NCBI GenBank assembly: GCA_903884815.1
Contig: CAISGE010000080.1
Location: forward strand, 1 to 33,394
Length of the DNA stretch: 33,394 nucleotides
Origin: Candidatus Omnitrophota bacterium
Lineage (GTDB): Bacteria > Omnitrophota > Omnitrophia > Omnitrophales > Aquincolibacteriaceae
Reading direction: 5' to 3'
The notes under the pieces: model-generated
The model's database searches: none
Told to the model about the DNA's origin: nothing
Seen by the model: only the letters and a program-made list of their open reading frames with translations
In this document: in pieces, positions 24,298-32,923 of the stretch
Layout: each line of letters begins with the position of its first letter
Numbering within the stretch: the stretch's first letter is position 1
Made by a program: the position numbers and the translations under genes

Positions 24298-24936
24298 ATG
24301 AAAGAAAAAGCCGATTTTAATGATGAGGAATTGGTCCCATCGCGGGAGTGTCGTGAGCGCTTTCTAAAGCAGCACTCCGCGACCTTGTGGCTTACGGGCC
24401 TCAGCGGATCCGGGAAATCGACCGTGGCCTGTGGGGTCGAGAAAAAACTTATGGTCGCGGGGCATTTGTGTTATGTGCTCGACGGGGACGATGTCCGCCG
24501 AGGTCTCAACCGCGACCTCGGTTTCTCGCCGCGGGACCGGAGCGAGAACATCCGCCGCGTGGCCGAAGTCGCGCGGCTCCTGAACGAGGCGGGCTTGATC
24601 GCGATCGTCGCGTTCATTTCGCCGTACCGGAAAGACCGTGAAGAGGCGCGCAAGATTATTGGACCGGACCGTTTCATCGAGGTGTTTCTGGACGCGTCGA
24701 TTGAGATCTGCGAAAAGCGGGACCCGAAGGGCCTCTATCAAAAAGCCCGGGCCGGTCTGGTTGCCGAATTTACGGGCGTGAGCGCCCCTTATGAGGTCCC
24801 CGAAGCTCCCATGGTTCATTTAAAAACGGGGGAAGAGAGCGCGGAACTTTCTGCTACAAGGGTCTATGAATATTTGAATCAGAAATTCTTTTTAAAAACG
24901 CCTGGTAAGTTTTTTTATCGAAGGAAAGAGCAATGA
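24298..24936 (+). CDS. cysC: Adenylylsulfate kinase
   Basis: It phosphorylates adenosine 5'-phosphosulfate to PAPS, used for sulfation or sulfate assimilation. The P-loop GLSGSGKS is at residues 34-41, followed by DGDDVRRGLNRDLGFSPRDRSENIRR (APS-binding region) and AFISPYRKDREEAR. The lid and C-terminal region shows DPKGLYQKARAG and APYEVPEAP. Length is 212 aa, about family size. GGAGG at 24277-24281 lies 16 bases before the ATG, longer than ideal. The stop overlaps the following tauE start as ATGA. No sulfate adenylyltransferase is in the window. With polysaccharide genes downstream, PAPS could serve sulfotransferases, which is inference. A broken second copy of the C-terminus follows tauE. 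Confidence 0.96.
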   Translation: MKEKADFNDEELVPSRECRERFLKQHSATLWLTGLSGSGKSTVACGVEKKLMVAGHLCYVLDGDDVRRGLNRDLGFSPRDRSENIRRVAEVARLLNEAGLIAIVAFISPYRKDREEARKIIGPDRFIEVFLDASIEICEKRDPKGLYQKARAGLVAEFTGVSAPYEVPEAPMVHLKTGEESAELSATRVYEYLNQKFFLKTPGKFFYRRKEQ

Positions 24937-25685
24937 TCTACTGGATCATCGCCGTCGTGGCTTTTTTCAGTGAATACCTGGACTCTGGGCTCGGCATGGG
25001 GTATGGAACGGCTCTTGCCCCCATTCTCATCCTCTTGGGGTTCGATCCGATCCGCGTGGTCCCCGCAATCCTTATTTCCCAACTGGTGACCGACATTGCG
25101 GCGTGTTTCAGCCATCATCGAATGTACAACGTCAATCTGAAACCGGGTTCTCAGGATTTTAAAGCCGCAACCCTTTTAGGGTTGATGAGCGTGATCGGCG
25201 TTGCGAGCTCTGTTATGATCGCGATCAAGATTCCGAAGCAGGTCTTAACCACTTATATCGGCGCTCTGGTCCTTACCATGGGCGCGATCGTTCTCTCTAC
25301 GATCAAGCATCCCATGCAATTTTCATGGCGGAAGCTTTTAGGGATTAGCCTTCTGGCCTCGTTCAACAAGGGAATCTCCGGCGGGGGCTACGGTCCGCTC
25401 GTGATGGGAGGGCAGATGCTTTCCGGGGTCCCTGTCAAAAATGCCGTGGGGATCACGGCCTTTGCGGAGGCCATTACCTGCCTCATCGGATTCGCCCTTT
25501 ATGTCTTCAGCGGTAAGTTCATCGACTGGAAATTGACCGGCACCCTGGTCCTTTTTGCCACCGGGGCGGTTCCTGTGGCCGCCATGACCGTGAAACACAT
25601 CCATGCCGCTCCATTGAAAAAATATGCCGGGATACTGATGCTCCTGCTCGGTCTGCTGACACTCTTGAAAGTCGCTGCCGGATGA
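24933..25685 (+). CDS. Sulfite exporter TauE/SafE-family protein
   Basis: A full-length 250-residue family member with about seven or eight hydrophobic spans. The first repeat has SEYLDSGLGMGYGTALAPIL (about 11-30) and the second has FNKGISGGGYGPLVMGGQMLSG (about 145-166). The family transports small organic or sulfur-containing anions such as sulfite or sulfolactate. It overlaps cysC by four bases (ATGA), so the two are translationally coupled, and a sulfur-compound substrate is a fair inference. It differs from the half-length relative at 4281-4640. The last residues (LLTLLKVAAG) end at 25685, immediately before decayed sequence. Confidence 0.9.
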   Translation: MIYWIIAVVAFFSEYLDSGLGMGYGTALAPILILLGFDPIRVVPAILISQLVTDIAACFSHHRMYNVNLKPGSQDFKAATLLGLMSVIGVASSVMIAIKIPKQVLTTYIGALVLTMGAIVLSTIKHPMQFSWRKLLGISLLASFNKGISGGGYGPLVMGGQMLSGVPVKNAVGITAFAEAITCLIGFALYVFSGKFIDWKLTGTLVLFATGAVPVAAMTVKHIHAAPLKKYAGILMLLLGLLTLLKVAAG

Positions 25686-25696
25686 GATCGCGCGTC

Positions 25697-25800
25697 CCTT
25701 ATAAAGTTGGTTTGGTCACTGAAGTAGCGGGCGTGCGCACCCTTATGAGGCCTCCGAAGCTCCCATGGTTCGGCTCAAAACCGGTGAGTTCGCGGCTGAT
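25697..25800 (+). pseudogene. Relic of a second cysC C-terminus
   Basis: DNA and translation resemble codons of the neighbouring cysC near its C-terminus. In one frame the stretch reads YKVGLVTEVAGV, matching cysC YQKARAGLVAEFTGV. After a one-base loss near 25738 another frame reads AHPYEASEAPMVRLKTGE, matching cysC APYEVPEAPMVHLKTGE. No P-loop part is present. After about 25800 the similarity fades, although the frame stays open to 26052. It is a non-functional partial duplication sitting directly after tauE, as if a cysC-tauE-cysC array had collapsed. Confidence 0.8.
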
Positions 25801-26048
25801 GTCTCCGTCGAAGTGCTGCGCCTTAATTTTCAAGACAGGAGATTTTCTTCAACCCGCATCTTCGGACCTTTCGTCCGGGCAAGGCAGATCATAAGCGGCG
25901 AAAATAGTTTTCGCTGGAGTTTTGCGGGTTTGAATATTGCCGAAGCCTTGTCGAGAATCTATTGCGCAAAAAGGGCAACCTCTTATCGCCAGCGCGGGGA
26001 TTCTTTAGAGAACCGAAAAGGCCACAACCCGGGAGCAAGGAAAGAAAT

Positions 26049-26285
26049 ATGACGAATAGTGTTCTTTGGCATTTACCTAAGGCCGTCGTGACAACGATTT
26101 GCGAATATTTCGAGAAGTTTTTAAAGCCTGATGGAATCGTATCTTTGAATCTCAAAAAGACCGCAAAGTGGATGGGCATTTCAAAATATTCAAGAAATCG
26201 AGCGGTATTAAAAAGCGCTGCCAAGACACAAGAGCAACTCTCTTCGAACTATTTTCGGACACTGGGTTTTTATCAATGTGAGTAA
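26049..26285 (+). pseudogene. Likely C-terminal remnant of a SAM methyltransferase
   Basis: The 78-residue frame starts at an ATG preceded by AAGGAAAG. It reads like the second half of a class I SAM-dependent methyltransferase: NSVLWHLPKAVVTTICEYFEKFLKPDGIVSLNL matches the familiar 'N-S-V-L-H-H-L-P...LKPGG-I' motif IV-post I region. The SAM-binding glycine motif that should lie about 60 residues earlier is absent, and upstream sequence is cysC relic, so this is a fragment. The rest of the protein (SKYSRNRAVLKSAAKTQEQ) is not recognisable. It may be an inert leftover. Confidence 0.5.
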
Positions 26286-26698
26286 GCGGATTGATCGCGG
26301 ATCGCGCCGAGTTACTTTTTAGAAACCCTATTGGCAGGGCTATTTCAGAATACAATCGTTGCTGCAGGGTCGGACCTAATGGTGTTCCCCCTTGCGTAAA
26401 ATAATTTTTGCGATACGACAAAGGCCATGCCTTTTGAAGATCGACTACTATTTCTTCCGGGGCATGTAAGTTTGGTGGCCAATGTTCTGATTTTCTTGGG
26501 AGGAGAACAGTTTTTTAAGTAGAGCACGAAAGGACATCCTGAAAAATCAAAGCAGTTCTTAAAGCAATTTAGCGCCAGAAAGTCTTTGAGAAACGGATAC
26601 ACGTATTTCAGAAAAGCCCTGTGGCACTACGGGCAGGTCATTAAAGTTTTTACATCTTAACAAAACGCCCCTTGTTTAGGGGAAGAGCGAGGGCTTCC
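26286..26698. other. Decayed non-coding stretch
   Basis: No intact gene is visible on either strand in these 413 bases. Short broken frames exist, for example one from an ATG at 26428 of about 30 codons with hydrophobic content. The sequence is more AT-rich than the housekeeping part of the window. It appears to be degraded coding sequence between the cysC-tauE pair and the polysaccharide island. Confidence 0.5.
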
Positions 26699-28570
26699 AT
26701 GAGATTTCTTCAATTGCTTGCCTATAAGGCCGAGCAGCTATTCGTGGATTTCAAGCATTTCTTTCGAAGGGCAGGGGCAGCGGCGGAAGATATTTCGAGG
26801 TGCGGATTCCAGAGCTTTTGGAAGGGCTACCTTGAGAGGAGGACAGAAAGGCGGAGGGGAAAAAGCTATGCGGCCTGGATTGCTCATAGCGAAACGTCTT
26901 CCGAAACCCTAGAGATTCAGCGAACGGTCCGATTCAGGTATGAACCATTGGTTAGCATCGTTGTCCCAGTCTATGAAACTCCGGAATCAATGCTGACCGA
27001 TATGATTCGTTCGGTGTTCGCCCAGACCTATGGACGCTGGGAGCTTTGTATCTCGGATGGAGCGAGCCGTTTCGCCCATGTTCGGGAAGTCCTGGAGGTT
27101 TTTAAGGCAAAGGACGTTAGGGTCAAGGTGCTTTATCTTGCAGAGAACCGAGGGATTTCAGGGAATACCAATGCGGCGATTGGCACGGCCACGGGTGATT
27201 TTATTGCGTTTCTGGATCATGATGATATCTTGAGCTCGAATGCTCTCTTTGAAATGGTCAAGGCGATCAATGAGCAAGATGATGTTGACATGCTGTATTC
27301 GGATGAAGATAAAATTTCCAGCGTTGGTCATCTGCGGCAGGCGCCATATTTTAAGCCTGATTTTTCTCCCGACCTGCTGAGGACCGGGAATTACATGGCG
27401 CATTTCTTGCTTATGCGAAAGTCTTTTGGGGATGCCCTGGGCTGGTTGCGTCCAGAATTCGATGGAGCGCAGGACTACGATCTAATTTTGCGAGCTTCAG
27501 AAAAGGCGCGGCGTATTGTTCATGTGTCGCGGATCCTTTACCATTGGCGGAAACATGCTGGCTCGGCTGCTTCTGGCTGTACGGCGAAGCCGTATGCCGA
27601 GCAAGCAGGGATAAAGGCTTTGCTTGCGCATCTTAACCGCGAGGGCCTGGAGGCGACCGTTGAGAATGGAGGCTCTCTATATACTTACAAAGTTAATTAT
27701 AACCTGACCGCACATCCCTTGGTTTCGATCATCATTCCCAATAAGGATCAAGCTGCCCTCCTTAAGCGTTGCCTGGACTCCATTTTAAACATCAGCACTT
27801 ATAAGAATTTTGAAATCATCATCGTTGAAAATCAGAGTCGTGATGCAAAGACACAGGGGTTGTATGACGATTTTTCCAGTGATCCCCGCGTAAAGGTGGT
27901 GGTTTGGGACCAGCCATTTAATTATTCAGCGATAAATAACTTTGCTGTTACTCAAGCGGAGGGTGATGTTTTGCTGTTTCTGAATAATGATACAGAAGTT
28001 ATTAATTCCGATTGGATCGAACGAATGATGGAGTATGTTTTGCGTCAGGATGTGGGTGTTGTTGGCGCCAAATTGTATTATCCTGATAACACGCTACAGC
28101 ATGCTGGGGTTATTGTCGGCTTAAGGGGTACTGCCGGCCATGTGTTAACGGGACATCGCGGTGATAGTCCGGGCTTGTTTTCCCGTTTAAAGCGAGTTCA
28201 GAATTACAGCGCCGTGACAGGGGCCTGTTTGATGATGCGTCGGGATATTTTTATGCGGGTCAACGGATTTAGCGCGGATCTGCCGGTTGCATTCAATGAT
28301 GTGGATCTATGTCTGAAAGTTCGAGAAAAAGGGTATCTGGTGGTCTGGACACCCTATGCCGAGTTGATCCACTATGAATCAAAGACGCGGGGTTATGAGG
28401 AGACGCCAGAGAAACAGGAACGATTCAGGAACGAGCAACGGATTTTTAGGAATCGTTGGCGTGAGCTTTTGGCCAAGGGAGATCCGTATTACAATCGGAA
28501 CTTGACGTTGATCGCTGAGGATTATTCGCTGAGAATTTGTGGTGATAACAGTGCAAAAGGCCAGATGTGA
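26699..28570 (+). CDS. Two-domain family 2 glycosyltransferase
   Basis: The 623-residue cytoplasmic enzyme carries two GT2 (GT-A fold) domains, as in polysaccharide or O-antigen polymer synthesis. Domain one begins LVSIVVPVYETPESML (about 83-98) with the metal site FLDHDD and YSDEDKI, followed by the acceptor region FKPDFSPDLLRTGNYMAHFL. Domain two begins LVSIIIPNKDQAALL (about 340-355) with LLFLNNDTEVINSDWIE and a terminal VAFNDVDLCLKVREKGYLVVWTPYAELIHYESKTRG typical of rhamnosyl-type transferases. The start at ATG 26699 is preferred over an in-frame TTG at 26672. It overlaps the next gene by four bases (GTGA). Sugars and linkage are unknown. Confidence 0.92.
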   Translation: MRFLQLLAYKAEQLFVDFKHFFRRAGAAAEDISRCGFQSFWKGYLERRTERRRGKSYAAWIAHSETSSETLEIQRTVRFRYEPLVSIVVPVYETPESMLTDMIRSVFAQTYGRWELCISDGASRFAHVREVLEVFKAKDVRVKVLYLAENRGISGNTNAAIGTATGDFIAFLDHDDILSSNALFEMVKAINEQDDVDMLYSDEDKISSVGHLRQAPYFKPDFSPDLLRTGNYMAHFLLMRKSFGDALGWLRPEFDGAQDYDLILRASEKARRIVHVSRILYHWRKHAGSAASGCTAKPYAEQAGIKALLAHLNREGLEATVENGGSLYTYKVNYNLTAHPLVSIIIPNKDQAALLKRCLDSILNISTYKNFEIIIVENQSRDAKTQGLYDDFSSDPRVKVVVWDQPFNYSAINNFAVTQAEGDVLLFLNNDTEVINSDWIERMMEYVLRQDVGVVGAKLYYPDNTLQHAGVIVGLRGTAGHVLTGHRGDSPGLFSRLKRVQNYSAVTGACLMMRRDIFMRVNGFSADLPVAFNDVDLCLKVREKGYLVVWTPYAELIHYESKTRGYEETPEKQERFRNEQRIFRNRWRELLAKGDPYYNRNLTLIAEDYSLRICGDNSAKGQM

Positions 28571-29403
28571 AGAAATTCAGTAACAATATTTCATCCCAAG
28601 AGTTATCTCTCGTTAGCTGGGATATATATCTTAAAATGCACCCAGACCTCAGAAGGCATGGAATAAATACTGAGGAAACAGCGAAGAAACACTGGCTTAA
28701 TCATGGTAAGCAAGAAGGTAGATTAATATTCACTAAAGAATTCTCAAGAAATCGCGCCAACTTTAAAGAAATAATTAATAATCTCATAAAATATGACACG
28801 CAATATCAACTTTCATTAAGATCAAAGATAATAAATAGAATCATCAGATGTTGTAATTACGAAAAATACCTTGAGATAGGAGTTATGAGAAAACAATTAA
28901 ATTTTAACAATATCCAAATCGAGCATAAAATTGGCGTAGACCCCGGAGGCGAAGGATTCTCCGAAGCTACTCATACCATGACATCAGATGATTATTTCAA
29001 ACAAAACAAAGAATCATTCGACATTGTTTTTATAGATGGTTTGCATGAATCGCGGCAAGTATTAAATGACATACTGAACGCTTTGCGTTTTCTCAATCGC
29101 GGAGGAACAATTGTATGTCATGACATGAACCCCTTACTTGAACTATGCCAAAGGGTTCCACGTCAAACGGCGATTTGGAACGGTGATGGCTGGAAGGCGT
29201 TCGTGACATTAAGGATGCAACGAGAAGATCTCGAAATGTATGTCATTGATGCGGATTATGGGTTGGGAATCATTCGTAGGGGTTCTCAAGAGAAACTTAA
29301 AAAATGCAAACTAACATACAAAAATTTAAAGAAAAATAGAAAGGTTTGGCTGAATCTGATCTCGGAGGATGCGTTTTTTAATAGCAAGCTGCAAGGAAAA
29401 TAG
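28567..29403 (+). CDS. Class I SAM methyltransferase with N-terminal HG-EGR module
   Basis: The 278-residue protein is a Methyltransf_24-like enzyme. The SAM motif YLEIGVMRK is near 97, the acidic strand KIGVDPGGEGF is near 118, and motif IV DIVFIDGLHESRQVLNDI is near 146-163. RGGTIVCHDMNPL follows. Residues about 18-55 are the small module SWDIYLKMHPDLRRHG...HWLNHGKQEGR that recurs in glycan-related proteins. Translation starts with GTG overlapping the GT2 stop. Base composition is strikingly AT-rich with long A/T runs, unlike every neighbour, implying transfer. It most likely modifies a sugar of the polysaccharide, which is inference from context. Confidence 0.85.
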   Translation: MKKFSNNISSQELSLVSWDIYLKMHPDLRRHGINTEETAKKHWLNHGKQEGRLIFTKEFSRNRANFKEIINNLIKYDTQYQLSLRSKIINRIIRCCNYEKYLEIGVMRKQLNFNNIQIEHKIGVDPGGEGFSEATHTMTSDDYFKQNKESFDIVFIDGLHESRQVLNDILNALRFLNRGGTIVCHDMNPLLELCQRVPRQTAIWNGDGWKAFVTLRMQREDLEMYVIDADYGLGIIRRGSQEKLKKCKLTYKNLKKNRKVWLNLISEDAFFNSKLQGK

Positions 29404-29514
29404 ATCACAAACAAGCTTTACAAGAATATAGCAGAGAAAACATATCACTACTGTTCGCAACCATGCCTCAGCGGGCGAACTGGTCGTAGCGGCGCCGCCA
29501 AAGAGGGAGGGATA

Positions 29515-30285
29515 ATGAGTGGACAGGTAGGGATAACCATGAAACGAAATTTACTTTATTTCATCTGTCCTTTCAAGCATCAAGATGAATGGAGACAGAA
29601 TGTCGCAGAACTGTTTCAGTACTTGGACGCATTTAATCATCGTAGGATTGTTACTATAAGCCAGGGAAAAGGGATTGAAAATGCTGGAGAAGTCCAAAAA
29701 ATGTTTGAAGGGAAACGCATAGAATTCATTGAGGTGGAAAACGACCCCATATTATGTGAAACAAGACCGTTTGTGCGGATGCTGAATGAGGTTCAATCGG
29801 TGCATGCTCAAGAGATTAGTTTTTATGCTCATGCCAAAGGCGTTTCGTACGAACGGGGGAGCAGCTATCTCAGGAATATTCAACTGTGGCGAAGGGCAAT
29901 GTATTACTTTTGCTTAAATGACATGCGTCAAATTGACAGTGTCATGCAGCATTTTAATTGTTGCGGGTGTTTTAAGCGATCAAGGTCTTGTAAACCGTAC
30001 GTTCCGGAGCCGTGGCATTTTAGCGGGACTTTTTTTTGGTTCAATCATCAGAAATTATATAGTCATCCGAATTGGGCCCAAATCAAAAAAGATACCCGAT
30101 GGGCGGTGGAGGGATATTTGGCAACGTTATTCGAAGAAAAATCCGCATATTGTTTGTTCGGTGAGAATAAAAAAAAGAATGATACGAGAAGCCCAAAGAA
30201 CTGGAATGAAAGCAAATGGAATCAAATTCTTTCGCCCTATTCGCTCAGCGTCAACAGTATGCCGTTCAATAAATTTGTAGGATAA
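29515..30285 (+). CDS. Glycosyltransferase-like protein, unassigned
   Basis: I do not recognise a named family with certainty. The 256-residue protein has no signal or membrane segment. Motif-like stretches are YFICPFKH at the start, EISFYAHAKGVSYERGSSYLRNIQLWRRAMYYF (about 101-133), and EPWHFSGTFFWFNHQKLYSHPNW (about 164-186), followed by DTRWAVEGYLATLF. The pattern, especially H-x-K-G and H-x-S-G-x-F-F-W, resembles GT-A-fold proteins encoded in polysaccharide loci that lack a clear DXD. The first ATG has a GGGAGGGATA ribosome-binding site; a second in-frame ATG at 29539 follows GGTAGGG and is equally credible. Placement between methyltransferase genes supports a glycan role. Confidence 0.6.
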   Translation: MSGQVGITMKRNLLYFICPFKHQDEWRQNVAELFQYLDAFNHRRIVTISQGKGIENAGEVQKMFEGKRIEFIEVENDPILCETRPFVRMLNEVQSVHAQEISFYAHAKGVSYERGSSYLRNIQLWRRAMYYFCLNDMRQIDSVMQHFNCCGCFKRSRSCKPYVPEPWHFSGTFFWFNHQKLYSHPNWAQIKKDTRWAVEGYLATLFEEKSAYCLFGENKKKNDTRSPKNWNESKWNQILSPYSLSVNSMPFNKFVG

Positions 30286-30352
30286 TTCTGCCGTTGCTTT
30301 GCATTAAGAAAGCCGGGATGAAGCCAGAAGAAGAATCGCTGAGCATGCGGGA

Positions 30353-30484
30353 ATGTACTACGCTTGCCGACGCGCTCATTCAAAGCTCGGGGATATAAAC
30401 CAGTTTGAGCGTGAAAGACGGAAAGTCCATCTAAAAGCATTATCCGGTTTGAGAAGAGAGGCATTGAACGATGAGCTTAATTAA
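30353..30484 (+). pseudogene. Possible small ORF or coding remnant
   Basis: A 43-codon frame (start MYYACRRAHSKLG, end LRREALNDELN) overlaps the next methyltransferase start by 14 bases. The frame is open upstream to about 30307, the amino-acid make-up is charged and helical (FERERRKVHLKALSGLRREAL), and its base composition is closer to the GC-rich backbone than its neighbours. No ribosome-binding site is convincing. It could be the tail of a lost gene. I cannot name it. Confidence 0.25.
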
Positions 30485-31379
30485 TAAGATGTTGAGAAGA
30501 GTTGGATTTCGGTTAGAGCGTGTTAGTAGGGGGTTTCCTCCGGGGCATTTTTATTCTCCCATGCCTGATTTGAACGAAATTGCCGCCAAGGCGAACTATA
30601 TTTTCGACAGATCCGGAAGAGATGTGCCAGCAATTATGATTAACGAAGATTCACAGATTCAACTCGTAAAGAGTTTTTCCGTGCTTTATGACGAAATGCC
30701 ATTCCCCGACGCTAAATCAGAAGAACGCCGCTATTTTCTTGACAACGAGTATTTTAGCTATGGTGATGGAATCACCCTGTACTCCTTTTTGAGGCACTTT
30801 AGTCCAAAGCGCGTAATCGAAGTTGGGTCTGGCTTTTCCTCGGCTGCGATGTTGGACGTAAATGACCTGTTTCTTCATAAGAAGGTAGAGTTTATCTTTG
30901 TTGAGCCCTTTCCGGATCGATTATTCGGCCTTCTTTTCGAGGAAGATAAGAAGACGGTTCGAGTTGAAGTGGAGCCAGTGCAAGAGATCGAATTAAGCAT
31001 CTTTAGTTCGTTAGAAGAGAATGACATTCTGTTCCTTGATTCGAGCCATGTAGGAAAGATTCATAGCGATGTTTTGCATATCCTTTTCTACATCCTCCCT
31101 CAACTGAAAAAGGGAGTGATAATACATTTTCATGATGTTCTATGGCCCTTTGAGTATCCAGAGAATTGGTTATTCGAAGGAGGACGAGCGTGGAATGAAG
31201 CCTATTTTCTACGATCTTTCTTGCAGTACAACTCGGCCTTTGAAATTCTGTATTTCAATTCCTTCATGGCGTTACATCATGCTGATTTCCTGAGAGAAAA
31301 AATGCCGAAAATATTGGAAACTCCTAGTTCGGGTATAACACCGGGAAATACAAGCTTATGGATAAGAAAGACGCGCTAA
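30471..31379 (+). CDS. Class I SAM methyltransferase (Methyltransf_24-like)
   Basis: The 302-residue protein shows the SAM-binding motif RVIEVGSGFSSAAMLD (about 114-129), an acidic strand EFIFVEPFPDRL (about 142-153), motif IV ENDILFLDSSHVGKIHSDVLH (about 183-203), and a KKGVIIHFHDVLWPFEYP segment (about 216-233). The His-Asp/'HDV' strand and aromatic tail are common in methyltransferases of polysaccharide loci. The ATG has GAGAGG nine bases upstream. It is more AT-rich than the housekeeping genes but less than the methyltransferase at 28.6 kb, and the two share the fold but little sequence, so they are not a recent duplication. Confidence 0.88.
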   Translation: MSLINKMLRRVGFRLERVSRGFPPGHFYSPMPDLNEIAAKANYIFDRSGRDVPAIMINEDSQIQLVKSFSVLYDEMPFPDAKSEERRYFLDNEYFSYGDGITLYSFLRHFSPKRVIEVGSGFSSAAMLDVNDLFLHKKVEFIFVEPFPDRLFGLLFEEDKKTVRVEVEPVQEIELSIFSSLEENDILFLDSSHVGKIHSDVLHILFYILPQLKKGVIIHFHDVLWPFEYPENWLFEGGRAWNEAYFLRSFLQYNSAFEILYFNSFMALHHADFLREKMPKILETPSSGITPGNTSLWIRKTR

Positions 31380-31533
31380 AAGGGTATTTCACTATCTTAA
31401 CAAAGCGTCCAGTAAATTGCGGACCGTCAAGATTGAAGCAGGTATTTCGCGGGGTTTTTAAAATTTCTAAGGAATAATATCGGCCAATGTCCGATTTGGC
31501 TTTTCCGAAAATGATAAATCACACGGAGGGGGC

Positions 31534-32700
31534 ATGGGGGAGAGTCAATTCGGGCATAAAACGGGAGAACGGTTGGCTCTTGCACTACTGTCTTATAGTA
31601 ATAACTCCTACTCCGAGACATTTATAGCCGCGCATCAACGTTTGTTGGCCGGGGAAAAAAAACTCTATTTTGGCGGCTTCATCCCGGCCTTGCTAAAAGC
31701 GATCGGAAAATCATCGCCCACGAGCGCTCAGGCAAGGTGCTTTTTCTTGCCGTGGCAATCGCCCCAACCACTAAAAAATTTGGCGCTCCACTTCCTGGCA
31801 AGATCCTTCCAAAAAGAAAAAATAAATTGCGCGCTTGCCGAATACGGTACTACAGGCGCGATAGTTTATCCTGTTTGCCAGAAGCTTTCGATCCCGCTTA
31901 TTGTGCATTTCCACGGGTTTGACGTTTCAAGACGATCCGTTCTGAAAGCCTATAAAGTTCGATATTCCGAAATGTTCAAATATGCGTCCTCCATCATTGT
32001 TGTTTCAAAAGCAATGAAGGCCGCCACGCTGCGGCTTGGATGCCCGGAAGAAAAAATAATCTGGAGCGTCTGCGGACCAGACGATCTTTTTTTTGAAATC
32101 AAATCTAAAAACAAGTGGCGGGCAGCTGTTTTTTTTGGGGCTGGGCGGTTTGTTGAAAAAAAAGCGCCCCATAAAACAATTTTTGCATTTCACCAGGTTT
32201 TGAAATTATACCCGGATGCGCGACTTATCATGGCAGGGGACGGCCCACTTTTGTCAGTCTGTAAAAAAACGGTGAAGCATCTTGGAATTTCTCGATCAAT
32301 AGAGTTTCCTGGCGTGCTAACCCCGTTTCAGATCAGGGATAAAATGAAGATGGCCATGGCTTTTGTCCAGCATTCCGTTACGGCGGAAGATGGTGATATG
32401 GAAGGCACGCCTGTTTCGATTTTGGAAGCGCAGGCCGCAGGCCTTCCCGTGATCAGTACTTTGCATGCCGGAATACCTGATGTCGTGATTCATGGTGAAA
32501 CGGGACTTTTGTGCGGTGAGCATGATGTAGATGCCATGGCGAAAAACATGGTGTTCGTTTTAGACAATCCTGACCGTGCAGAGCAAATGGGGCTTTTGGG
32601 CAGGAAACGCGTGGCGGAAAAGTTTACGCTGGAGCGTCATATTAATACAATCAACCAGCTTGTGGAAAAATCTTGCCGATGCTATGACCGGCAACAATAA
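31534..32700 (+). CDS. GT4 family glycosyltransferase
   Basis: This retaining GT-B glycosyltransferase of 388 residues resembles colanic-acid-type WcaL transferases. The N-terminal half has SYSNNSYSETFIAAHQ (acceptor loop) and IPLIVHFHGFDVSRRSV (about 127-143). The C-terminal half has the donor-site AVFFGAGRFVEKKAPH (about 198-213), RLIMAGDGPLL, and the E-x7-E type EGTPVSILEAQAAGLPVISTLHAGIPDVV (about 290-318). Conserved GRFVEKK and EDGDMEGTP match the family's nucleotide-sugar binding. A strong GGAGGGGG ribosome-binding site precedes the ATG. Donor and acceptor sugars cannot be told. Confidence 0.93.
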   Translation: MGESQFGHKTGERLALALLSYSNNSYSETFIAAHQRLLAGEKKLYFGGFIPALLKAIGKSSPTSAQARCFFLPWQSPQPLKNLALHFLARSFQKEKINCALAEYGTTGAIVYPVCQKLSIPLIVHFHGFDVSRRSVLKAYKVRYSEMFKYASSIIVVSKAMKAATLRLGCPEEKIIWSVCGPDDLFFEIKSKNKWRAAVFFGAGRFVEKKAPHKTIFAFHQVLKLYPDARLIMAGDGPLLSVCKKTVKHLGISRSIEFPGVLTPFQIRDKMKMAMAFVQHSVTAEDGDMEGTPVSILEAQAAGLPVISTLHAGIPDVVIHGETGLLCGEHDVDAMAKNMVFVLDNPDRAEQMGLLGRKRVAEKFTLERHINTINQLVEKSCRCYDRQQ

Positions 32701-32923
32701 AAATCCAGTTATTCATTTCCTCAAGCTTGTTACTTTTCATTCAAACAAGATTGCGCTTAGATCGAAAACTGACCTTGCCTAAACTAGTGCGGCATATTTA
32801 ATCAAGGGTGAAAAGCTGTAAAGAGCGGCGCGACCTTAGACCGATGGCGTAAGTTTATGATCGAGCTTTTAATTCTCAAGATCCTTGGACAGTTTGGTTG
32901 TAGAACCTTTTGAGGGTGGTAAA
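32701..32923. other. Spacer after the GT4 gene
   Basis: I see no gene, terminator or clear promoter in this AT-rich 223-base spacer. Confidence 0.4.
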
